Below, in pieces: positions 45,641 through 58,691 of a stretch of DNA of 64,000 bases. The notes under the pieces were generated by a model. That model was given only the letters and a program-made list of their open reading frames with translations, was not told the DNA's origin and made no database searches. Source of the DNA: Limonium bicolor. Taxonomy: Eukaryota > Streptophyta > Magnoliopsida > Caryophyllales > Plumbaginaceae. The position numbers were made by a program, and so were the translations under genes. The DNA lies in NCBI GenBank assembly GCA_023374045.1, contig CM041778.1:292183533-292247532 (forward strand). Reading direction: 5' to 3'. Position 1 is the stretch's first letter; every line of letters begins with the position of its first letter.

Positions 45641-48600
45641 CATTGGATAGTGAATGAACTTTGTGGGTGAATGCAAATGTTATGCAATGTAAGATGGTTA
45701 AAAATAAATGCGCTGGTTGGATTGGGACTCCCTGTTTATGGATGTAGATTCTTTTTCTATGTGAGCTGGTGGCTTAAGAGTTGCTTTGAAGCTTCGGGAT
45801 GGCTCTGGCATGGCTTCAAGGATCTGAGATGGCTCCAGCATGCGTTGATGGCTCTGGTATGAACTAAGTGCTCCGGTATGCACTAATTGCGCCGGTATGC
45901 ACTGATTTCTCCGGTATGCACGGATGGCTCCGGTATGCGCGGATGGCTCCGGTGTGACCAATGGTCTCCGGATGGTTGGTGGGTTTGATATGGTTGGTGC
46001 GTTTTTGATGGGATGTGATCATTTTGGGTGGTTGGTGGGTTTTGATGTGATTGAAATACTTCGATGTGGTGGACAGGTTTGGTTGAAAATTTTCGAAGTA
46101 GTTTGATGGCTCCAGCGATGGATTTGTTGCGATTTGATGGGATTTTTCTTTTTGTGGACTTTGGTGGGTGAATGGTTTTTTATGGGCAATGATGAAACAC
46201 AGCTGCATGACTTTATTCGTAGTTCTCATCAGGTTCCAGGATTCCATGGATGGCTCCGGGATGACTTGTGCGATTGAGCATGACGATGCTTTGGTTGGTT
46301 CACTTCGATGACGCCAAAGGAAGAGGAAAAGGGAAGTTTTCGCCTTTGATGTGGTCGCACCCTGGACGGGCTGCCTACGTACTCAATTCCATATTGAGAT
46401 CAGACCATGCGTAGTTCGATACTCTGTAGGCAAGGCCCTAGTGATGAAATAGCTCTGACGTGGATTGAGGTGGCTCCCGTATTTCTCGACTGTTAGGATG
46501 CCCCCTGTGTAGTTCCAAGGATGGTTTCAATGTCGGATGATGGCTCCCGCTTGGCTCCACTTGGTTCTGGATATGGTGTTGATGAGGCTTGAGCATGACA
46601 CTGGATGGCTCCATAATTGTCTTTATACGATCTCGGATGGCTTTAGTTTGGTTCAATGTAGCTCGAGGATAGCCCAGGGTGGCTCCGAGATGGTTCGAGG
46701 TAGCTTGATGATGGTCTGGGATGGCTCCAGTTGACATCTTTTGATCAAAAGTTACGTTTCAACAACTACAACTGAAGTCGACTTTCAGCGAGACTAGGTA
46801 GATTTCTTACTAGTCAGGTGTTGATGATGGAGTGCTTATGATGCATGCAGGTATTAAATGCTAGGTACGATGCAAAATGCATATGCAATTTTTAGAGAAA
46901 CGGTATGGCCCTATCTCTATTAATACAAGGTTTACGAATATAAAACATCTTCGGCTCGATCTTGAGTGATTGTTGAATTGGAATGTGTGAATCACTTTCC
47001 TCTCATGGAGGGATGCGGGTCAATCTCTCGTGAGTATAGCTGTGTGTGCTAATGGAGTGATGATACTCTCGATGGTCGGAGCAGTATTTTCCTTAGAATT
47101 CTTTTGAGGTTCTGGACCTTCCGATCCTCACAAATTTCTCACCTGCAACGGGGTAGGCTGTTTATGTCTTGGTGTTTAGAATGAAGATTCACTCGCACTC
47201 ATAAGACCTTGTGGTGTAGGTCACACTCATTTGCTCATGGTCCCTTTGGTATGAAGGGACATGTTGATAACAAGTACGAAACTCATGATTCATGTTTCAG
47301 ATCCGATACTTTCAGTTAACGCTCATCGACTTATGAGTCAGAGGTCTTTATTGGGTTATAACAGGGCTGAGGGGTATGATGTATGTCACATGGGACTGGA
47401 GGATTTATTTGGGAATTATGGAGCTTTTGTGCAATAGAGGGCATGTTTCGCCTTTGCCATGGGTGGTATGATTAGACGGGTTTTGATAACCTTTATTGAT
47501 TTCTACGGGACATCATTGGTCCTTTGGATTTGATTTCTCCTTCTTGCCTCTTCTGGCGCACGGTTTGAACTTTCTTCTCATTTTGTTTTCTGAAATTGCA
47601 TTTGGCTCATCAACTTTCTCAAACGTTTTCTGCTTTGTATTTTGGCTTTCAGCTTTGGAGTTGCATTGACCTGTTGATATTTTCGAACATTTTTGGCGTT
47701 TTTTGGTGTTTGGCTTTGGAGTTGCATTGACCCATTGGTTTCTTCGAACATTTCATTTGTTGTTTTTTTTTTTGTGAAAGATGGTGGGGAGGGGTCATGG
47801 CTCCGGCTCCTTCTAGATCCTCTATTGCACGGGTAAGTGTGTATATGTGGGGTGGCATATTGTGGAGTTTTTTTTTTGAAGAAAGAGTTTTTCATGAAAG
47901 GCTCAGCGGGGCTCACTAAGAGATGATGTAAAGGGTAGTCAAGGCTTTTTGGTTTTGTGGAGATTTTTATTCCTAAGTGCCTCGTCATTCTCATTAGTCA
48001 ATGATTGTCTTCTTACTATTCTTGGATCTTTGCATGAATCACAGTTCGTATCCTGTTTATCGACATTGATCTCGCTATGAATTGTGCCTCTCCATGTGCT
48101 GAAGGAATACACAAGTCGCTCATGGTTTCTCTATGGACTCGCTCTATCTGCCCTCATCGCTCGGTGGATTGTCCAATATCCTCATTCAGAATTCAAGGGA
48201 AAATACCGCTCTTCGCATACTACTCACTTGGTCTGTGGTGCTGATTTTAATTAGACCCTTGTGTTCATTGATGGGTAAAGAGTTAAGTGGTTCACACTCT
48301 CTATTCAAACAATCAATCAAGATTTTTGCCAAAGACGTTGTTTTGATACGGGAGTATGCAAATGCAACTATCCACCATGCAATATATTGTGGTAATATGG
48401 GATTACTACATATAGTATGCATGAAATGCTGAAGATGGTGAATGGAAATGGTTGATTGAATGTTTTTTTTTGTGTTTATTTTGTTTTTGAATGCAATGCA
48501 TGAGTGGTAAGGTTATGCCTAGTCTCGCCTGAGTCGAATTCAGCTCACAGTTCATGAAGCTCATCCCATCATCGTTGGCCCTGAAGGTGGTTGACTTGTC

Positions 48601-51446
48601 GGGGTTGTTGTAGGAGAAGTAATTCTCGAGTGTGGTGGGTTGGTGATTGGTTTTTGGATTTTGGATTTTTAGGGAGTGACAACTCCCGCATGGTGGTCCC
48701 ACGGTATGACACGCTCTTTCCCTTCTAGTCACTGGCGCGCATGGTGGTTCTGAGTGGGATAGGTTTGAACTCGGTTTTCTTTTCTATCCCTCTGAGACCG
48801 GGCTCTAGCGGTCGAGATATTGGGACGAAAGTGTGTGTGACAAGGTTAGAATGGAACACGTGACTGTGCAAATTTTGAGGTAGACAAGACTCGTGAATGA
48901 TTGATGGATTTGAAATGACTGGAAGTGCAAGTGACTCCTTTCTCTTTTTTTTGTCATGAATGCAATGCATGTGTTTTGCTTTGTGCGCGGTTGCATTTGT
49001 TGGTGTTGTTTAGTTAGGGGATGCCTCCTGTAGATACCGTGAATTTTCACCCCATAAAGCAAAGTTGACGAATGATATATAGATGTGAGGGGTCGTCCCT
49101 TATTCGTTCTTTTTACTATATGTGCATGCCAAAAGAAACCAAGTTTTAGAAAACAACTTTTGAAAACGTGTGTTTTCAAAGTGGTGGATTTTCTCAATAT
49201 AAACTTTGACGCTCGGTCATTCGCAAATGAAATAGGGAGTGGGGAACCCTATACACATCGATCTAAAAAAATTCAAAGGGATGTATAAACCTATACATGT
49301 AATCTATTCAGAAATGGACGAGAGAGAAAAGAATAATAGGGGAAGAAGACCTATACATCATCAATCCTAAAAAAGTCATTAAAATGGGGAAGTGTTGAGC
49401 TGGACTTCTACTGAACTCTTCTGGTCCGTCTTTGGGATTCTGGAAGACTGCTCGCGCTCGGGCTCCTGGTTGGCTGCTCGCTCGTCTTCGGGTTCTTGAC
49501 CGGCTGCTCGCTCATCTTCGGCTCTTGACCGGCTACTTGTTCGTTTTAAGGCTCTTGCAGCGGAGCGGTACTGTGATCAAGCAAAACGGGTTGGTGTTCT
49601 TCTGATTTTCAACAGTTTGAACTCGAATCAGTGTTGCTGACCTTCATGTCGCTTGACTCGGGTTGGTACACCTCTGATTTTGTATTTAAATGGTTGGTGT
49701 TAGTTTTCATGTCGCTCGGTTAGCTCCACGGGTTGGCGCCTCTGCCTTCAGCTCGATCCGCGTAGTCGATCTTCATGCTGCTTCACTTGCTCCGACTAGA
49801 GGAATGGGGGATGTTTTTGAGAAAGAAAGATGAATGATCGAACACAAAATTTTATGTGAAAATCCACCACTTTTGTGAAAACACGAAATGACTAGTACGC
49901 TCCACGGTAATGACCGCTGCTCTTGAAGGTGGGCAGAACTTCAAAAATAGCGGGTCATGACATGGGGACTAAATCATTTATTTTGAAATACATTTGTGAA
50001 AATCCACTTTGAAAACTGTTTTCGAAAACCATTAAGAAATAATGTTTGAAAATTGTTCGTTTGTAGAAAGTAGGTTTTTCGAAATCTATTTCTGAAAATC
50101 GTTTTGGAAATAACAAGGTTTTAAAGGATGAAGTGACGGGTTTTAAAACCCCAAATGTTTGGGAGCAAAACTAAGGTGAGACTTTAAATTGAACGAGCTT
50201 GTAAAACCTCTTTAAAAGATATGTGAAAGAGAATTCCGAACGTTTTAAAACAGACTGGTTTGAAAAAGTGGTTTGCACACATGTATAGCATAAAGTAAAT
50301 CGTGGCTATATTTGATGTGGAGCTGTAAGTGTTAATGTTGGGATAATCACTTTCCAGGTCAATTATGATTCTGTTTCACCGGGGGAACCATCGTCCCTTC
50401 ATTCATCTCTCGGGTTTTTTCTCTGTTATGCCTTTGCGGGGCACGTTATCAAGAAAGTCCGGAGTGCTTAAGTTCGAAAGGTCAGGATACCCGAGATGAT
50501 AAGGAAACATACGCCACGGCCAGTGATGATCCGACAACACCCCACTTTTCGGAAAACTCGGGGAATATTGTATGGGAACGGGTCTCTCGTCACCTGCACG
50601 GTCAAGTGTGTCTAAAGTCCAAATTATTCACTGACTACGTTGTGCCATGTATGGGTATCCGGTAAATACGGGATCCTCTATGGACGTATAGCGTGACATT
50701 GGGCTTTAGAGACACTCGTGGTGCAGGTGAATAATGGAGAACTGAGCCCATACAATCTTCAGGGTAAGGCAGAAGGACGGTCAGACAGGCGGCATACAAA
50801 GGGGTGACTCCCATAAACCCGTCTTAGACACCGGATCAGGTAGCTGGACACTGAAAGCTCAGAGTTCACTATATGCTGGCTTTGACTCGGATAATGGAGG
50901 ATATTTTTGGATCATGAGCCCGAGGTGTTGATCGGAGATCGTACCGCCTCGTGGGTTTGTTCACTGAGAGAGTGACCCTAGCTCATGGGGAATCAACCGT
51001 GGACCGGTCGGGATCCCGTGACATCGTGGGTAAATCGGGTGACACAGAGGAATGCATGTCCTAAGCTACCCACCCATGCACCCCACAATCGCAATATGAA
51101 AGCAGTAAATAAACCAAAATGAAGTTAGCAACAACCTATTGCTAAGAGTTTTATCTTGAGGATAGTGATTCCAAATTGGTTTTTATTAACCTAAAGGGAA
51201 GTTAGCTTATTCAGTCCTAAATGTCTCTTTCTAATGTGAGCTAATTATTAACCCAATTGTTGCAATGTTTGTTGAGGATCTAATAAATCCTATCTGTCCT
51301 CATCAGATACACACTCAAAGTGTGGAGTAGAATAATCCTGAAGGCTTTGAAAAGAATCTCTTGAAGGTTTTGAAAGAAGTGGGAAGTCCCGAAATTTGAA
51401 TGGAGTTCAGTCTTCCTTGAGTTTGAGAAAAACTTACTCAAGTTTT

Positions 51447-51463
51447 CCCCAGCAGAGTCGCCA
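51447..51463 (-). other. Primer binding site of the giant element
   Basis: On the minus strand TGGCGACTCTGCTGGGG begins three bases inside the LTR edge. This is the usual PBS form in plant Ogre/Tat elements. Its position fixes the transcribed strand as minus. Confidence 0.75.
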
Positions 51464-51466
51464 TTC

Positions 51467-54400
51467 TGTGGAGGGTGATTTTTCGGTATGAGGGGGGTCT
51501 ATCAAATAGCTGAAGCCTAGATCCTAGAAATTGCCATTCTGTGGAGGGTGAAAACCCGTTATTCTGGCACCCTCAAATACCTACTAATCGTCCGTCTTTC
51601 CCAGAAAGCATAAGGGGAGTGCAAGTGCACTACACCCGCTCTCGATGGGCCCCACGCGGACTATGCCTCTATAAGGCGGATTTGACTAGAGTCGCCACCT
51701 AGTTTGACCTAAGGAACTAGGAAGGGAGGAGAAGGGTTCTAAGAACCGTTAATTGACTCTGAGATTATTGCCTATGGATAGGACTTATCTGGTCATGCAG
51801 AGATTCTATTGTGGGTTCGCACTGGGTTACACCCCTTAGAAGTGGCAACGACCACGACTTCGGATTGGTGCCCGAGGAAACCTCGGTCTCCAATTGTCGG
51901 GATTACCTTCTTTCAAAACCTTATTAAAGAGATTCACTTAAAGCCAAGGTAGAGTAGGACGGGAAGAGAGAGAAGAGAGTGGATGAGGCGAGCTTTTCTG
52001 CCAAGCGCCAAGAAGAGGAATTAGTGATGTCGGATGAGTATAGAATGAAGAATTGGGAAAAGTGAGGTTGAGGAATGACAAGACTTGAAGTCTGATGGTT
52101 TGAGTTTGTGGGAGCCGAAGAAGGTTTGAGTGTTTTGAGAGATATGAGAGTCACCTTAGAGGGGGAAAATGGTTTTTGTTTGGAATGGGGTCGCACCCTA
52201 GATGGGCTGCCTACGTACTCAACTCCCTATTGAGATCAGACCTTACGTAGTTCACGGATTTTGGGGTTTTGGAAGTTTTGAAGGGTTTGAAGTTTTGGGT
52301 GTGAGAGATTAGTCTGTGAGACGCTCGGGTCTATGAGACGGTTGGGATGGGATGGGATGTCAAGGCCTGTGAGACGCTCGGGTCTGTGAGACGCTTGAAT
52401 CTTAAAATGGTGGAGAAATTGAGATGTTCGAGTCTGTGAGGCGCTCGGGCCTGTGAGACGTTAGAAGTTAGAGAGGAGTCGGGATTAGGGAGACGATTCG
52501 AGTTTGAGGCAATTTGGAGTTTGAATGGTGATTTGAGTATGAAGTGTTTTGGGGTTTTGGAGATGATTTGAGTATGTGTGAGGCAATTGAAGTCTAAGTA
52601 GAGATCCCGGGTTTTTCAGATTTGAGATTCAAAAGGGGTTGAGGTTTTGGGATATTTTGAGTTTAGAGTGAGATGATGGTAGACAGAATTGTTTGGAGGA
52701 ATGATTGTCAAGATTGTCTCTCTTAAAGTTTTTGAAACCAAAAAAATCATTTTTTGTTGTAAAAGGGCGGATAATCCCGAGGGATTACCCTATGTACCCC
52801 CTCGAACACGACACTTAATTAATGGTAAGTGTCGAGGCTCGAAAGATGGGGCAATGAATTTATGTCGAAAATAGGATTTAGAAAGAAACACCATGAATGA
52901 GATGTTCTCGGTCAAACCCTAATAACGTCTCTAACTCCCGGGTTTTAAAACGTTTGAAACCGAAAACCTTGAAATCGAGCGGAAAGGAGTTAGGCGATTC
53001 TAAAATCCCGGCTGCAACTAGGAAGGCAGTTACATCCCTAGCACCCCGCCTTGTAAAAATCTAGACTGCAATTAGGGGAGGTTTGTCACCCTAATGCCCC
53101 GCCTAAAGAGATCCAGACTGCGACAAGGGATGTTACGACCCCAGTGCCCCGCCTCGGATTTTTATTTGGAGGAGAAACAAGTAATGTCTAACTAGGAAGA
53201 AAACGTTCTTTGAAGGTGTTAGACATCCTATGTTCCCCGAAAACAATTTATTTTGGGTTTGAAAACTAAGTTAGGAAACTTGTGAAGTTGTTCGGAATTC
53301 TCGATGAAGAAACACTGATTTTGAGAAATGATTTTAAGGGAAAACTTTCTGTATATGTGAGAAGAACTTTCTGCGTTTGAGAAGAGTTTTCTGTGATGTG
53401 AGAAGAGTTTTTCCTTTAAAAATCCACAAAATGGTTTCTTTTGAAAACTTGATGAAGTTTGAATAAAATGATTGTTGAAATCTGAGGAGAGAGATTTTTG
53501 AGTTTGAAATTTGAACAGGATTTACAAGTTGAGTTTGAATTGGATGAATTGAATTCGAGTTGAAAGGAATTGGACTGAATTGAAATGAGTTAGGTTAGAA
53601 TTGGGTTGATTTGAATTCGGGTTGGGGTTGAAAACGAATCGGGTCAAAGTTAGACCGGGTCAAAGTTGGATTAGGTCAAAGTTGAGATTGGTCAAAGTCA
53701 AAGTTCAGATTGGTCAAAGTTGTACCAAGTCAAAGTTGGGTCAAGGTCAAAGTGGGATCAGGTCAAAAATTGGGTCAAGGTCAAAGTGGGGTCAATCAAA
53801 GTTGGACCGAATGGGCTTGATGGGTCGAATGGGCTTAGTGGGCCGAATGGGCTTGATGGCCTTGGTTGGGCTTTGGTCTTTTGATTTGAAATGGCTTGAA
53901 TGAGATTTTTAGAGACGGGCCAAAGGTGGGCCTTATTGGTTTTGGCTGATTTGTGAGATATTAACAAGTGAGAGGAATTGATTTATTGGTTTGTTTATTA
54001 ACTCTTGATTAGAGGTGGGTTGAAAGCAAAGGGGGATTCCACCCACATAAAACGGATGAGAGATCCGCTAGGCATGGGGTGGTTCGCATCCTAAGCCCTC
54101 CTAAAATAGCCTTAAGGGCTTGTTTTTTGAAATTTTTGTTCTTAAATACATATAAAGGTGGTTTGAGTGTTTTCTGAAGTTATAGGAGATTATCGCCCCA
54201 CAAAACGAATGAGAGACCCGTTAGGTGTGGAGCGATAATACATCCAAAACTTTTATGTTAGTTGAGGGGTCCTAGAGGATAATAGCTAAGGCTTAAACAA
54301 TATTAACAATAATAAAACATGAAACTAGAGATACAAAGCAGCATATGTACGTTAAACAAAATGGCTCAAGCGCACACAGTCATGGTAAAGTAAAATTTGA

Positions 54401-57400
54401 TTAAAAAAAAAAGATACTGCTAACCAGATATAGAAAATTATTTTTGTTTTTTTTTTCTTTTCTTTTTAATGAATGGTCTAAGTTAACAAACAAAGCTGGC
54501 GGATTATTCAACCTAAATTCCAAATTGCCGAGTCAAACTTGGTCATGAAGATAGAAAAACTGGAATTAAAAACACTACGAACAGATCTCACACTCCATTC
54601 TATGGTGCATAAAGAGGAAAGAGCAGGTCCTCAAAATCGTTATGTGAGTGTAGATGACAGGAAACAAAGGACCAGTTGCACGTTAAAGAGAGACACGCAG
54701 ATTTGAAGTATAGATGTTAATGAAACTGCAGCGAGATCAGATCAAAACAGCTCATATCAGGTTAGTATCTGTACCGGTTGACGAACAATGAATAAAACAT
54801 CCGAAGGGGGAGACAATTAATATCTGCAAGGGATACGCATGGAAATAAACACATAACATGAGCAACGAGGTTGATTACTATACATGAATGAAAACAGAAA
54901 GGAGAAGAGTAAAGGGGCTAGACTCTGAAAGAATGTGCATCTGTATCGAGTATACCATGGATCGATCAAACCTTTTACCCTGAACAGACGTGGCCTTCAT
55001 GCAGAAGGAGTTTAATTGTACTGAAAGCAAGATGACATAGACATACCTTCCTGCCTTATCATCTCAGAGCATCAAATACGCATCAGTGACTAAAGGTATG
55101 CCAAAATCTTAATGACAAACAGTAATGGCCCGTATCCAACATAGCTAATTGAATCGCAAGCAAGATCCCCAGACAGACTATACAACAGTGATACCAGAAA
55201 CTACTTTAAATCGATTAAGATATCGGTAATGCTAAGATTTCCCCTGTAGAATGGGAACAGAGAACAACATCCCTCAACAAACAAACTAATTAGCTTTCCA
55301 ACAGAACGAGTTGACAGAAGAATCAATAGAGGGTGAAGCATTAAACACTGATGTGTTTTTGAACCGATTACAACCCATTTCCAAGTTCGAGAACAGCTCA
55401 ACCCTACTAACAAAATGTCAAGAAAACTGAATAAAAGCTAGAGGATGGAATCGGTTAATGAATGAACAGACTAGTGACATGAAATTCAGAAACCAAGCAT
55501 CAAACACCTGCTCGATAAAATAAAATGAAAGAAATAAAAATAGCGAGTGAGTTCTATGGGATTTCAAGAAATTAAACGGACATTCCAAATTCACAATTCC
55601 ATGTAAGCAAAACCAAATCCATCATACGCAGTCTGTGGCACTTAGCAATCCATAATACACAAATAACTGCAGCCGAGCAGAAAATATGACCAGACTAATA
55701 CAATGCTCATGAGACAAGCTTCGAAACAACTAAGACTCTTAAGATCTAGAGGGGAAATCTAATGACCAAAATGAATGCACCAGAAACGACTGTACCAGAA
55801 TCAAGTAATAGAGATAGACGGGAGGGACAAAAAATCATAAAGCAAAAACATATGTACAACCGTCCATGTCGCGGGTTAATATCAGTCTCACACAGAGGGG
55901 AAAATCTGGAGCTAAACCCCTAACCAACGACCACAGAATATACGTATGAAATTCAGAGACCACTAAACATGGACAAAGGAAACAGAGTGTTGTGAATCTT
56001 GCAGTACAACATAAAAACTAATCCGAGGTTGTTTTGGGAGAAGAATGGAGCTCTCTTATGCCGAAACAAAAGAAACCGGAGAAGAAAAGAAAAGAAAGCC
56101 CACAATACGAACCATTGCACAAGCGGAGTTTCTGAATCTGAGCACTGGGTGCCCTTATAGCGTAACAAGAATAAGAAAAAAACAATTTGAAACATTCACG
56201 ACTGATGTTGAGCAATCCGGAAACCCAACGACCCATGCTGGGTGTGGTATTCACCGGAGCTCTCATACATAAAAGAAAAAAAATGAATGTTGTGGTTCAA
56301 AACGGAAATAAGATGCAATGGAGATGAGCCAGACAGGAGGTGGCCGGCGCTAACTCGCGGAAGTAATTCCGGTTGGTCAATCCCGTCTTCTCGTTTTTAA
56401 ACTCAACAATGCAGAAGGAGTAAGCAAGGCATATCATGGGTTTCCGATGGAGCGTAGTACAAAATTCTGGGTTTCCTTCGAACTTTCAGAGACAGCATAG
56501 AGTCTCGATGAAGATGTAGCTAGGTGAGAGCATTTGAACAAAATTTCCAGTGAGAAAAATGGACCGAAGGTGAGAGTGGAAGGGTTGGAGAAACTTAGCG
56601 TATGAAATCCCGATACATGGGGTTTAATCTTCGGGAGAATGAAGGTGAAGTGTCTGATAGAAGTTGCTTGTCGATTGGCTTCTTGAGGAGAAAGAACGGT
56701 CTGATTTTTTTTGGGTTTATGGATTGAAGAAGGGAGTGAAGAAGGCGGGGTGGCGATGAGCTTCAGGCGAAGGAAAGGTGTCGATGGTGGTAATTCTGGG
56801 CGAAGAAGACGAGGACGGTGGTGGTTTTAGACAGTGACGGGTTTTTGCATGCGGGAAATCGAAGAGGTTGAGTCGATGAATGTAAGAATTCTCTGGATTG
56901 AAAACGGTAGTTGGAGGCCGAATAAAAACTGTCGCTACAGTAGGGTTTTGAGTTGTAGTTTTATAATAGAGAGTGTGGGTTTTGTAGGGAAGAATCAGCT
57001 GATTTTTGAATGGGCTGGTAAGATAAATGTGGGCTCTATTTTGGAGTAATGGGGCTGAAAAAATCGGACCCAATTGAGAGGGGCTGGGCTTGGTTCACCC
57101 CATGTGGAAAAACAAAATAGAAAACGAAAATTGCTCTCACCCGGATTCGAACTCAGTACCACCGGCCTCCTCATTACATGCCTTAACCAAATGAGCTATA
57201 ACAGCATCCAGTAAGCGAATACAAAATAGAATAAAATAACATAGTAAAATAAGTAGGAAAACAAGGAGGGACGGGTTTGAAATCGGACTGTCGTTGGAAA
57301 TTCATTTTTGAAAAATCTTGTTCTTATGTAATGCTTTTGAAAAGATTATAAAACCATGGTTTTTTTGGCACGCACGCTAATATGTTTTGAAAAAAGAAAG

Positions 57401-57462
57401 GCGACGACCCTTCTTATTATTTCGGAATTTGCATTATGGGGTGAGAATTTTTGGTGTCTACA
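51467..57462 (-). repeat. 5' LTR of the giant element, 6.0 kb
   Basis: Collinear with the 3' LTR but clearly diverged. It keeps the hairpin (52211-52250), a reduced GGTCAAAG repeat, the GATGAGAGATCCGCTAGGCA motif shared with 40600, and a tRNA-like segment (57132-57205). Between 54300 and 56700 the two LTRs look very different in detail. No gene is called. Confidence 0.8.
57132..57205 (-). other. tRNA-like segment in the 5' LTR
   Basis: A 74-nt minus-strand segment begins GCTGTTATAGCTCATTTGG and ends GAGTTCGAATCC plus GGGTGAGAGCA. TAGCTCATTTGGTTAAGG fits the Pol III A box and GAGTTCGAATCC the B box. GCTGTTA and TGAGAGC pair at six of seven acceptor positions, counting one G-T pair. The T stem is poor, so it is tRNA-derived rather than a sound tRNA gene. 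It lies about 260-330 bp into the LTR. Confidence 0.6.
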
Positions 57463-58169
57463 CACGTAAAATGGAAGAGTTTGTTTGGAAGAATATCATA
57501 TGCCGGTTTGGCCTACCGAGGGTAATCATAACGGATAATGGCACGCACTTCAACTACAAAAGTTTTGAGAATTGTGTGAGGAATGGAAGATCAATTTAAG
57601 GTTCGCATCTGTGGCACATCCACAGCAAACGACTAGGTGGAGAACACTAACGGCCAGATTGTAAAAGCTTTGAAAAGAAAGTTGGAAGGTAAGAAAGGAA
57701 AATGGGATGAGATGGTACCACAAGTCTTATGGGCTAGCAAAACAACTGTCAGGGGACCAATGAGGGAAACCCCATACAGGTTAACATACGGAGTGGAGGC
57801 AGTGGTGCCTGCAGAAATTATGATACCTTCAAAAAGGGTTGAAGAATATGATGAAAAGAAAATGACGATGGCATTCATGATGAACTAGATTTTCTAGACG
57901 AAAGGTGAATTATTGGTGATTTGAAAAATCAAAATGATAAGCTAAGAGTTGAACGTTACTTCAATAAAAAGGTAAAAGAGCGATCTTTCATTCCTGGTGA
58001 CTTAGTGCTCCGGGAAGTGAAACAATCAGCGAAGTTACAACCTCATTGGGAAGGCCCATATGTTATAGAGGCCAAGACAGCCCGAGCATCTTATAGGCTC
58101 CGAGATTTGGACGGAAACAACTTACCCCATTCTTGGCACGCTGAATGCCTTAAAAAATTCTATGTGTAA
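57463..58169 (+). pseudogene. Tat-lineage Gypsy integrase C-terminal part
   Basis: From 57465 the frame reads RKMEEFVWKNIICRFGLPRV and IITDNGTHFNYKSFENC, with the second catalytic Asp (TDNG). After frame breaks near 57580-57635 it continues FASVAHPQ, VENTNGQIVKALKRKLEGKK, TPYRLTYGVEAVVPAEI and, from 57921, LRVERYFNKKVKERSF, PGDLVLREVK, HWEGPYVIEAK and SWHAECLKKFYV before a stop. VANGQ-type and EAVVPAEI motifs point to the Tat/Athila branch. The usual VENTN glutamate is present. The front of Pol is missing: the giant LTR edge abuts residue RKMEE directly. Confidence 0.9.
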
Positions 58170-58254
58170 ACTGTATGTTTTCATGATACAAGTTGAAAAA
58201 AACTCTTTGATACCACAAGTATTATCTCAAAAGGCATATTCAATAAACTTACCG

Positions 58255-58470
58255 TCGATACGATGGTAGAATGTTTGTATCGGATGATCTCACTATTAGT
58301 ATAGCAGTAGAGTGTTTGTATCCGACGATCTCACCATGATTGGTAGAGTGTTTATATCCGACATTCTCACTATTAGTATGGCAGTAGAGTGTATATTCGA
58401 CGATCTCACCGTTGTTATGACGGTAGAGTGATAAATCGACGATCTCATCATCGGTACAATGGTATAGTGT
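58255..58470. repeat. Minisatellite of about 54-bp units
   Basis: Four units contain GTAGAGTGTTTGTATCCGAC followed by GATCTCAC and an ATTAGTATGGCA-type spacer, with variation. It lies between the integrase end and the antisense ORF. Confidence 0.85.
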
Positions 58471-58691
58471 GTTACTAAACAATTCAATTACCGGAGAAAA
58501 TTTTATCAAGAAACAAAAACAATCATCTTTATTACAAAAAACTACCAACTTTTGGGAAAACCGGTCACTCTGGGCATACCCAAAAGAGCCGGATAGATGT
58601 TAAAAAAACACACAGAGATAATCACTAAAATCTCTCCGGTACAAAAATGTAACAAAAAATGAAAGTTCTATGATGCAGGCTATTCGGGGTT

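Larger units (their letters stand above)
43463..51466 (-). other. Interior of the giant element, no recognised protein
   Basis: On the minus strand the interior runs from the PBS (51463) to the PPT (about 43475). I looked for Gag zinc knuckles, protease DTG, RT YVDD or YIDD, RNase H and integrase HHCC or DDE motifs on both strands and saw none. It consists of a leader-like stretch (51440-49800), low-complexity DNA, a degenerate ATGGCTCCGG-type repeat (about 45780-46740), one copy of an LTR hairpin (46375-46414) and a 1.8-kb tandem array (43870-45640). Confidence 0.65.
37576..57462 (-). mobile_element. Giant non-coding Tat-like LTR element, 19.9 kb
   Basis: Two related direct blocks, 37576-43462 (5887 bp) and 51467-57462 (5996 bp), share TGTGGAGGGTGATTTTTCGG at the lower edge and ATTTTTGGTGTCTACA at the upper edge. 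Read on minus each starts TGTAGACACCAAAAAT and ends CACCCTCCACA, so TG..CA is kept. Just inside the upper LTR the minus strand has TGGCGACTCTGCTGGGG (51447-51463), a Tat/Ogre-type PBS. Just inside the lower LTR it has CAAGGGGAGCCATC, the PPT. The 8.0-kb interior has no Gag or Pol motif. The element would depend on proteins from a Tat-lineage partner. The flanks (GTATC and CACGT) do not form a target duplication. Confidence 0.8.

Noticed and set aside
56717..57073. 118-codon minus-strand frame in the 5' LTR
   Set aside because: Low-complexity Pro/Ser/Thr-rich sequence, no family features, and the 3' LTR does not keep it.
57132..57205. Functional tRNA gene
   Set aside because: The T stem is mismatched and no clear anticodon stem forms, so it is reported only as tRNA-like.
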